Shown: one piece after another, positions 55,120 through 64,000 of the stretch | How the letters are laid out: every line of letters starts with the position of its first letter | How positions within the stretch are numbered: the first letter of the stretch is position 1 | From: Hyphomonadaceae bacterium | GTDB taxonomy: Bacteria; Pseudomonadota; Alphaproteobacteria; Caulobacterales; Hyphomonadaceae | Assembly: GCA_022844345.1 (NCBI GenBank) | Contig: JALHLU010000004.1 | Span: forward strand, 62,001-126,000 | DNA: 64,000 nucleotides | Direction of reading: 5' to 3' | Made by a program: the position numbers and the translations under genes | The notes under the pieces: generated by a model | Told to the model about the DNA's origin: nothing | What the model saw: the letters and a program-made list of their open reading frames with translations, nothing else | The model's database searches: none

Positions 55120-55680
55120 TTGGCTGGTTCAGCAACAGGTTCGATTAGCGAAGCCGCTCAGCGCTATGCCGCTGCGGTATTCGACCTTGCCCTCACTGCG
55201 GGTCAGGTCGACGCCGTGGACGCTGGCCTCACCCAGCTTGCCAAGACCATCGATGGCGACGCCGCCCTGTCGCGCGCGCTGAAATCGCCGCTCTACAAGT
55301 CCGAAGAGAAGGCCGCCGTGCTGGCGCAGATCGGCGACAAGATCGGTTTGCCCGATCTCGCCAAGCGTTTTGTCGGCGTGGCCGCGCTGAACCGCCGCGC
55401 GGGTGACATTCCCGGCATGGCGCGGGCGTTCGCCGAGAAGGCCGCCAAGCATCGCGGATCGAGCCGTGTGCTCGCGCGCGTCGCCAAGCCGATCACGAAG
55501 GAACAGACGCTGGACCTCGAATCGGCGGTGTCGAAATCGCTGGGCCGCACCGTGTCGGTGGAGGTCGAGGTCGACCCCGCCCTGATCGGCGGCCTGCAAC
55601 TGAAGATTGGATCGAAGCTGGTTGACGCCTCGATCCGGACGAAACTGAACAACCTGACGAACATTATGAAGGGGGCCTAG
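55120..55680 (+). CDS. atpH: ATP synthase F1 subunit delta
   Basis: A 186-aa stator subunit linking the F1 head to the peripheral stalk. Family pattern: [18 protein letters not shown] near the start, [20 protein letters not shown], and the C-terminal [20 protein letters not shown]. The best start is TTG 55120 with GGGGCGAG upstream; no ATG precedes the conserved region. Four bases separate it from atpA. Confidence 0.93.
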   Translation: MAGSATGSISEAAQRYAAAVFDLALTAGQVDAVDAGLTQLAKTIDGDAALSRALKSPLYKSEEKAAVLAQIGDKIGLPDLAKRFVGVAALNRRAGDIPGMARAFAEKAAKHRGSSRVLARVAKPITKEQTLDLESAVSKSLGRTVSVEVEVDPALIGGLQLKIGSKLVDASIRTKLNNLTNIMKGA

Positions 55681-55684
55681 CCTC

Positions 55685-57235
<1,551 letters not shown>

Positions 57236-57265
57236 CCCCGAAAGCCTGAGGACAAGGCCTAGCCC

Positions 57266-58144
57266 ATGCCCAGCTTGAAGGAATTCCGTCTCCGGATCGT
57301 CAGCGTGAAGTCCACGCAGAAGATCACCAAGGCGCTGCAGATGGTGGCTACGGCCAAGCTGAAGCGTGCGCAGGAAGCAGCGCAAGCGGCGCGCCCCTAT
57401 GCGACGCGCATGGCGTCCGTGATCGCCAACCTCGCGAGCGGAGCGCAGGCGGGCGGCGGACCGAAACTGATCGCGGGCACGGGCAAGGACCAGGTTCACC
57501 TGCTTGTCGTGATGACGTCCGAGCGGGGGCTGTGCGGCGGCTTCAACACCAACATCGTCAAGCTGGCGCGGGCCGAAATCAGGCGCCTGCAACAGGCCGG
57601 CAAGACCGTGAAGATCGTGACCGTCGGCAAGAAGGGCAATGATGCGCTGAAGCGCGTGTTCGGCTCGCTGATCGTCGGCCATGTCGACCGCAAGGCCGAG
57701 CGTACGGTGACGGCGGCGGGCGCGGCCGCGATCGCGCGCATGATCACCGACCGGTTCGACGCGGGCGAGTTCGACGTGGCGACGCTGGTGTTCGCGCGCT
57801 TCAAGAACCTGCTGACGCAGATCCCCACCGCGATGCAGCTGATCCCGGCCAGGGCGCCGGCGGATGCGCCGAAGATCGACCTCAAGGGCGCGCGCTATAT
57901 CTATGAGCCCAGCGAAGAGGCGATCCTCGAGGCTCTGCTGCCGCGTTACCTGTCGACGCAGATCTTCTCGGCGCTGCTGGAGACCGAGGCCGGATTCCAG
58001 GGCGCGCAGATGACCGCGATGGACAACGCCACGCGCAACGCGGGCGACATGATCAAGTCGCTGCAGCTGCGCTACAACCGGGCGCGCCAGGCGCAGATCA
58101 CCAAGGAACTCATCGAGATCATCTCGGGCGCCGAGGCGCTTTAG
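57266..58144 (+). CDS. atpG: ATP synthase F1 subunit gamma
   Basis: A 292-aa rotor shaft subunit. N-terminal helix [40 protein letters not shown] in the Rossmann-like part, and C-terminal helix [20 protein letters not shown]. Complete. Unusually, atpD does not follow: a strong terminator comes 83 bases after the stop and then a methyltransferase gene. Confidence 0.96.
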   Translation: MPSLKEFRLRIVSVKSTQKITKALQMVATAKLKRAQEAAQAARPYATRMASVIANLASGAQAGGGPKLIAGTGKDQVHLLVVMTSERGLCGGFNTNIVKLARAEIRRLQQAGKTVKIVTVGKKGNDALKRVFGSLIVGHVDRKAERTVTAAGAAAIARMITDRFDAGEFDVATLVFARFKNLLTQIPTAMQLIPARAPADAPKIDLKGARYIYEPSEEAILEALLPRYLSTQIFSALLETEAGFQGAQMTAMDNATRNAGDMIKSLQLRYNRARQAQITKELIEIISGAEAL

Positions 58145-58226
58145 GGTTCTCTGCGGTTCGCGCGGCTTTCGGCAAGATCGTTCGGTGTCATTGCGTATGC
58201 GCGCGAGAGCTTGACTGTCGAACCAG

Positions 58227-58276
58227 ACCCCCACCTGTCCGCCCCGTTCTTAGGGGGCGGACAGGTGGGGGTTTTT
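58227..58276 (+). terminator. Very strong intrinsic terminator between atpG and the methyltransferase gene
   Basis: Perfect 19-bp stem with left arm 58227-58245 (ACCCCCACCTG...) and right arm 58254-58272 (...CAGGTGGGGGT), 8-nt loop, then TTTTT (58272-58276). Together with the preceding CAG it resembles the ends of the palindrome at 59281-59405. Confidence 0.88.
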
Positions 58277-58391
58277 GTCCGCGTTCACCGGCGTTCGCGA
58301 TTAACCCAAATCCCGCTGGCATACCGTGTGCAGGCTTACGCCAAGTCAGTGGGCCCGGCAGGCCGGGCCACGTGGTTTTGCGGGGCGCGCA

Positions 58392-59249
58392 GTGAACATC
58401 CGGCATACGATCCGCCAGCTTCAGATGCGTGGCGATGTCCTGCCACAGCTGCCGGTATTCGCACTGCGGACGGTGGAATACCTCTGGATTTCGACTGTCC
58501 CGAAAAAGAGCACGCTGAAGCTGCGCTTTGGCGCAAAGACCTTCAGCATGCACTTCCGGCCGATGGGCCAGGGCGAGGGCGCGCGCGGCATGTTCATGTT
58601 CCGCGAGAATTACGAGCCGCTGCTGACGCATGGCCACAAGCTTCTGAAGGCTGGGGACGTCGCCTTTGACGTGGGCGCGAACCAGGGCCTGTTCACGGCC
58701 GCTTTCGGCGCGATCGCCGGCAAGGTGATCGCGGTCGAGCCGATCCCGTGGCAGGCCGAGCGGGTGCGGGCCAATATCGCGCTCAACAAGTATTCCCACG
58801 CCAGCGTGGTCGAGGCTGCGATCTCCGACACGGTGGGCGAGGCGACGCTTGGCCTTGCCGGGGGCGACACATCCGCCTCCATCGTGGACGAGTGGAGCAA
58901 GTCGAAGTCGATCACGGTGCGGACGGTGACGCTCGACAGCCTAGTTGAGACCCACCAGCTCTCGCGCGTTGATTTCGTGAAGCTTGACGTCGAGGGCGCC
59001 GAGCTGATGGCGCTGGATGGCGGCAAGCGCATGCTGACCGAGCTGCGCCCCATTTTCTGCCTCGAAGCCAGCGATCCGGTACTGTTTGCCAAGATTGCCG
59101 GGCGGATGGCGGCCGAAGGCTACCGGATGTTCCGTTTTGACAAGCGCGGCCGGCTGGTGCGCGTGAAGGAAGTCACGGGCTGGATCGACAATGTGTTCTT
59201 CCTGACGGCGGAACATGAGGCGAAGCACGCCGGGATCATTGTGGGCTGA
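58392..59249 (+). CDS. FkbM-family SAM methyltransferase
   Basis: A 285-aa methyltransferase. SAM motif VAFDVGANQGLFTAAFGAI, then KVIAVEPIPWQAERVRANIA, and the FkbM-typical VDFVKLDVEGAELMALDGG. FkbM enzymes O-methylate sugars or small molecules, often surface polysaccharides. The start is taken as GTG 58392. It splits the F1 ATP synthase genes, lying between atpG and atpD, flanked on both sides by related palindromes. This points to insertion, and no role in ATP synthase function is implied. Confidence 0.85.
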   Translation: MNIRHTIRQLQMRGDVLPQLPVFALRTVEYLWISTVPKKSTLKLRFGAKTFSMHFRPMGQGEGARGMFMFRENYEPLLTHGHKLLKAGDVAFDVGANQGLFTAAFGAIAGKVIAVEPIPWQAERVRANIALNKYSHASVVEAAISDTVGEATLGLAGGDTSASIVDEWSKSKSITVRTVTLDSLVETHQLSRVDFVKLDVEGAELMALDGGKRMLTELRPIFCLEASDPVLFAKIAGRMAAEGYRMFRFDKRGRLVRVKEVTGWIDNVFFLTAEHEAKHAGIIVG

Positions 59250-59280
59250 GGTCCATTGGCGGGTCTCGTGAACGCTGAGA

Positions 59281-59405
59281 CAGACCCCCGCCTGACCTCC
59301 CCCTTCCAGGGGGAGGGACCTTGTTGATCCGACTTACCATGGCCTTGAGCGCGGTGAGGCGACCGAGTTCCTCCCCCTGGAAGGGGGAGGTCAGGTGGGG
59401 GTCTG
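59281..59405. repeat. 125-bp palindromic element with 36-bp inverted ends
   Basis: Left arm 59281-59316 starts CAGACCCCCGCCTGACC; right arm 59370-59405 ends GGTCAGGTGGGGGTCTG. The arms match at 35 of 36 positions around a 53-base spacer. Each arm also folds on itself (CCCCCTTCCAGGGGG). No coding capacity. It lies in the 347-bp gap before atpD; the remaining 190 bases of the gap should hold the atpD promoter but no clear one was seen. Confidence 0.75.
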
Positions 59406-59596
59406 GTGCGGCATGGGGACCGTTTCGGCCCCCTAAAACAGCCTGAAAACGCCGTCCCGGCCGCCACCCGCCGAGGCCCCTCAAAATCCCCTGTAAAACA
59501 GTGTCGCATCGCGCTTTCTGCGCTTTGCGTTCTCGGCCAACTTGTGTATGTGCGCGGTGCAATACGGCGGTAAAGCCGAGCGTCCGAGGCAGGTAG

Positions 59597-61033
<1,437 letters not shown>

Positions 61034-61060
61034 TCTGGTCGATCAGTTCAGAGTTGGAAG

Positions 61061-61090
61061 CAGGCGCGGACAGATGTCCGCGCCTGTTTT
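61061..61090 (+). terminator. Rho-independent terminator after atpD
   Basis: CAGGCGCGGAC (61061-61071), loop AGAT, GTCCGCGCCTG (61076-61086), then TTTT. Confidence 0.88.
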
Positions 61091-61142
61091 CGTTCTGTCC
61101 GCCCCCGGCTAGGCTGGAGGGGCGACGGAGTGGGAGGTGAAG

Positions 61143-62699
61143 ATGCCGAACGGAGCGGCGCCCGAGCTGGCGAAGCGGACGTACGCGGCGTTCATAAGCT
61201 ACAGCCACAAGGACAGCGACATATGCGACCAGCTGCACAAGCGGCTGGAATCGTATGTGATGCCGCATTCGCTGGTCGGGCGCACAGGGCCGACGGGCAA
61301 GATCGGGCGTCGATTGGGCAAGTTCTTCCGCGACCGCCACGAACTTGGCGCGCATCCTGATCTTGGCAAAGAGATACGCGCGGCGCTGAATCAGTCGGCG
61401 GCGCTGATCGTGTTGTGTTCGCCGAACGCGGCGGCGAGCGATTATGTTGCGGAGGAGATCCGTCTCTTCAAGGCGGCCACGGGATCGGAGCGGGTGTTCG
61501 CGGCAATCGTCTCGGGCGAGCCGCACGCAGATGGCAAACCGGGTTGGTCAGCGGCGGACGAGTGCTTTCCCAAGGCGCTGATCCGGCGTCTGGGCGCGGA
61601 CGGCGCGGTGACCGAGGAGCTTGAAGCAGCCGAGCCGATCGCGGCGGACTTGCGCGAGAAGAAGGACGGGCTCGAGAACGGCGCTCTGAAGCTGATCGCG
61701 GGGCTGCTCGATATCGGGCTGGATGATCTGGTGCAGCGGCAGAAGCAGGCGGAAGCGCGGCGGCGGCGGCAGGCCTACATGATCAGCGGCGCAATGGCTG
61801 TGCTCGCCGCAGGCGCGGGCGCTGGGGGCGTGTTGGCGTATCTGAATGGGGAGAAGTTGAACGTCGCCAACATCAGGTTGGAGCTACAGAGCGAAGATCT
61901 GAGGAGAACGGCCGAGAGCCTCAGGACGCAGTACAAGGAAAAGCACACCCTGTCCGAGCGGATGAAAGCGGTGGTCGAAGAAATTTCCGAGGTCGCCGAG
62001 GCGGACGAGAATGTGCCCGAGCGACTGCTGTTCCTGTCGTTTGCCGCGCCGCTCGGCATCTCGGCTCGCGCCCTCAATATTATGTTCGACGGAGAGATCG
62101 GGAGCATGCGGGCTTCGGAGGTCACCAATTATGCCGGCCGCTACTGCATCGGCGTCAGTTACTGCGACACATCGTTTAGCGTCGATCAGATGCAGAAGGA
62201 TTGGGCAGAGGCGCTGTCGCCGGAAAATCTGGCGCTGCTGGCTTCTGTCTGGGGCGGCGGGGTCAAGCCCGATGACTCCGATCGGGAAGCATCCGACCCG
62301 CGCGCTGCCGCCATGGCGCGAGCGGAATCCGAGATGGCCGGCATCAAGGTCACTCGGCGCGACGCATTGCGGGTGTTCGGCCAGGCCCAGCTTCCGGCTT
62401 TTAAAGAGGATGTCAGTCGGATGTGGCCTGACGCCGACAGTCTGCCGCCGAGGTCCTTCGGCGCGCTTGTCTACGTAAGCATCTATTTCGGCCCGAACGC
62501 GATAGAGGGACTGGCCGCCGACATGGCCGCCGGCAAGTATCCGAGCGTTCCCGAGGGCATCCGCGCCATGGGCCGGGAGAGGGCCGCGTCAGCGCCAAGC
62601 GCGCGGCTGGCCGATATGATCATGGCGAGGGCGGAAGAGCAGGCAAAGCTATACCAGGAAGGGTTGGACAATGCCGTGTCGGGCACTCCCGATATCTGA
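61143..62699 (+). CDS. TIR-domain membrane protein
   Basis: A 518-aa protein. N-terminal TIR-like domain (about 10-150): RTYAAFISYSHKDSDICDQL, FFRDRHELGAHPDLGKEIRA and ALIVLCSPNAAASDYVAEEI. A transmembrane helix follows near residue 215-235 (MISGAMAVLAAGAGAGGVLA), then a coiled coil (about 245-290) and a C-terminal domain of about 220 residues with no recognised family. Bacterial TIR domains either mediate protein contacts or cleave NAD+. GGAGG lies five bases before ATG 61143. It occupies the position after atpD where atpC is expected. Confidence 0.82.
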   Translation: MPNGAAPELAKRTYAAFISYSHKDSDICDQLHKRLESYVMPHSLVGRTGPTGKIGRRLGKFFRDRHELGAHPDLGKEIRAALNQSAALIVLCSPNAAASDYVAEEIRLFKAATGSERVFAAIVSGEPHADGKPGWSAADECFPKALIRRLGADGAVTEELEAAEPIAADLREKKDGLENGALKLIAGLLDIGLDDLVQRQKQAEARRRRQAYMISGAMAVLAAGAGAGGVLAYLNGEKLNVANIRLELQSEDLRRTAESLRTQYKEKHTLSERMKAVVEEISEVAEADENVPERLLFLSFAAPLGISARALNIMFDGEIGSMRASEVTNYAGRYCIGVSYCDTSFSVDQMQKDWAEALSPENLALLASVWGGGVKPDDSDREASDPRAAAMARAESEMAGIKVTRRDALRVFGQAQLPAFKEDVSRMWPDADSLPPRSFGALVYVSIYFGPNAIEGLAADMAAGKYPSVPEGIRAMGRERAASAPSARLADMIMARAEEQAKLYQEGLDNAVSGTPDI

Positions 62700-62760
62700 G
62701 GCGCCAATCCGTTTGGAGAGCGGTACAAGTCCGACTAAACTGGCCGCCGGGAGTAAGCTC

Positions 62761-63315
62761 ATGCGCATATCGGTTTTGACTCTTCTGGCCGTGATGGTGA
62801 CATCAGCCGCCTACGCCCAGCGCACGGCCGTGTCGGCGGAGTTGTCGCCGGAGATGGCGGGGGCGGCGTTTGGGCGGACGGTGACGGATGTCTGCGTGGC
62901 GGCGGTTTCGGGGAATGGTGTGAGTTCGTTGGCCGCGACGCGTGAGGGCAAGGTCTCGCCGACGCAGGATGCTGTGACGCGCCAGCAGGCCGGGGCCGGG
63001 GTGGACGAGACGGTGTGGGACGTGGCTGAAGCGAAGGGCGTGGTGACTGTGCGCGAGACGGCGGGGCGGTGCATCGTGTCGGTCTATGGGCCGGCGGCGG
63101 CGCCGGTGATCATGCAGCTTGGGGCGGAGCTGGAGACCGGACACCGGTTCGAGCGGCTGATGTCGCCGCAGGGGCCGAACGGGCTGGGCCTGTCGCTGAT
63201 GCGCAGCGAGGGCGGCAAGTCCGTGATGGTTCAGCTGCAGGGCGTACAGCCCGGCGCGCCGGGGCATCAATCGCGCTTCAACGTGGTGACGGCGACGGTG
63301 TTCGTCGCCCAATAG
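62761..63315 (+). CDS. Uncharacterised exported protein
   Basis: A 184-aa protein with a signal peptide (MRISVLTLLAVMVTSAAYAQ, cleavage after AYA or nearby). The mature part has two Cys (VTDVCVAAVSGNG, ETAGRCIVSVYGP) likely to pair, and GHRFERLMSPQGPNGLGLSL. No domain recognised. GGGAG lies seven bases before the ATG. It starts 61 bases after the TIR gene on the same strand; the two could be cotranscribed. Confidence 0.6.
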   Translation: MRISVLTLLAVMVTSAAYAQRTAVSAELSPEMAGAAFGRTVTDVCVAAVSGNGVSSLAATREGKVSPTQDAVTRQQAGAGVDETVWDVAEAKGVVTVRETAGRCIVSVYGPAAAPVIMQLGAELETGHRFERLMSPQGPNGLGLSLMRSEGGKSVMVQLQGVQPGAPGHQSRFNVVTATVFVAQ

Positions 63316-63330
63316 GTCTGCCGGAGCTGC

Positions 63331-64000
63331 ATGAGCGACATCATCGTAATGCTGGCCTGGGCGGGTGCGATCGCCTGGCCCCTGCTGCTGGGGTTCGCGC
63401 TGTGGCGCGGGCTGAAGAAGGCGCGCGGGCCGGGATGGATCGGCTGGTCGCTGATCGGCGTGGTGAGCGTTGCGTGGTTCCTCGGGATCTGGGCCGTGCT
63501 GTGGGAGCCGCAGCAGCTGGTGATCCGCCGCGTCGAGGCGACGAGTGTGGCGTGGAGCGGGGCGCCGCTGAAGATCGGCGTGATCTCGGACACGCACACG
63601 GACGGACCGCATATGGGGATCGGCCGGCTCAACAGCATTGTCGACAGGATGAACGCGGAACAGCCGGACATTGTGGTGCTGCTGGGCGATTTCGTTGGCG
63701 GCCATGCCGCGCTTGCAGAGCGCGGGGAGGCGGAGCGTGGGGAGATCGCAGACGGGCTTGCGGTGTTCTCGCGCCTGAGGGCGCCGCTGGGCGTGCATGC
63801 CGTGCTGGGCAATCATGACTGGTGGTATGACGGCCCGATGGTGGAGGCCGCGCTGAAGCTGGCGGGTGTCAATGTGATGGAGAATGGCCGTCGCCGCATC
63901 GAGCGCGAGGGCGGGGCGCTCTGGGTTGGCGGGCTGGCGGACTATGATTCCGAACGGTCGCAGCCTTCCTATGGCGTGACGCTGGGCCAGCAGGCCGACG
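63331..64000 (+). CDS. Membrane-anchored metallophosphoesterase (runs off the window)
   Basis: The open frame continues past the right edge; 223 residues are visible. Two N-terminal helices (LAWAGAIAWPLLLGFALW, WSLIGVVSVAWFLGIWAV) precede a calcineurin-type phosphoesterase domain with metal-binding motifs KIGVISDTHTDG, VVLLGDFVGG and VLGNHDWWYDG. Similar to YaeI/PpaA-like phosphodiesterases, some of which act on lipid A precursors; the substrate is not determinable. GGAG precedes the ATG. Confidence 0.85.
   Translation, partial: MSDIIVMLAWAGAIAWPLLLGFALWRGLKKARGPGWIGWSLIGVVSVAWFLGIWAVLWEPQQLVIRRVEATSVAWSGAPLKIGVISDTHTDGPHMGIGRLNSIVDRMNAEQPDIVVLLGDFVGGHAALAERGEAERGEIADGLAVFSRLRAPLGVHAVLGNHDWWYDGPMVEAALKLAGVNVMENGRRRIEREGGALWVGGLADYDSERSQPSYGVTLGQQAD

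Overview
The window is GC-rich, mostly densely coding DNA from an alphaproteobacterium. The best guess is the Caulobacterales/Hyphomonadaceae side. The evidence is the flagellar regulators FlbT, FlaF and FliX, a FlbY/FlgN-like gene joined to a stand-alone rod-binding FlgJ and FlgI, a perfect CtrA-type box (TTAA-N7-TTAA) in the flgI/fliX divergent promoter, and a DksA with two of its four zinc cysteines missing. No rRNA, tRNA or CRISPR array was found. Genus-level assignment is not possible from sequence alone.

Layout. 0-9 kb: housekeeping and metabolic genes (beta-propeller lipoprotein, DGPF-domain protein, FemAB-like acyltransferase, threonine ammonia-lyase, double-FKBP lipoprotein, ArgE, MoxR ATPase). 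9-19.5 kb: motility block with flbT-flaF, three flagellin genes with structured 5' leaders, then flbY-like/flgJ/flgI reading left, fliX reading right, and dksA. 19.5-30 kb: TRIC channel, GDPD phosphodiesterase, recR, rmuC, peptide deformylase, a cytochrome b561/cytochrome c' pair, xerC and priA. 30-33 kb: a leftward cluster (GST, cytochrome c, frameshifted secreted protein) opposite a LysR regulator. 33-45 kb: VOC protein, methyltransferase, crotonase, response regulator, pyruvate kinase, MORN-repeat protein, twin small lipoproteins, TonB-dependent receptor and uvrB.

45.4-48.4 kb is a distinct AT-richer island. The first 20 codons of what looks like an aspartate/glutamate leucyltransferase gene (bpt) end abruptly at about 45,487. 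They are followed by a good sigma-70 promoter, about 260 nt of structured untranslated sequence, and a 492-510 aa reverse transcriptase with an YCDD active site. This layout resembles defence-associated RT systems that use an upstream noncoding RNA, and it is the best candidate for an unusual system here. A small secreted protein with an internal duplication and several palindromic repeats follow.

48.4-64 kb: + strand genes change to G-ending codons. Contents are a PadR regulator with a large palindromic operator and its membrane partner, a lipoprotein that combines a thioredoxin fold, a c-type heme site, copper-monooxygenase ligands and two EF-hands, and then the F1 ATP synthase genes. The ATP synthase operon is split: atpH-atpA-atpG ends in a strong terminator, a FkbM methyltransferase lies between palindromes, then comes atpD. 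A TIR-domain membrane protein occupies the place where atpC would be expected. The last gene, a metallophosphoesterase, runs off the right edge.
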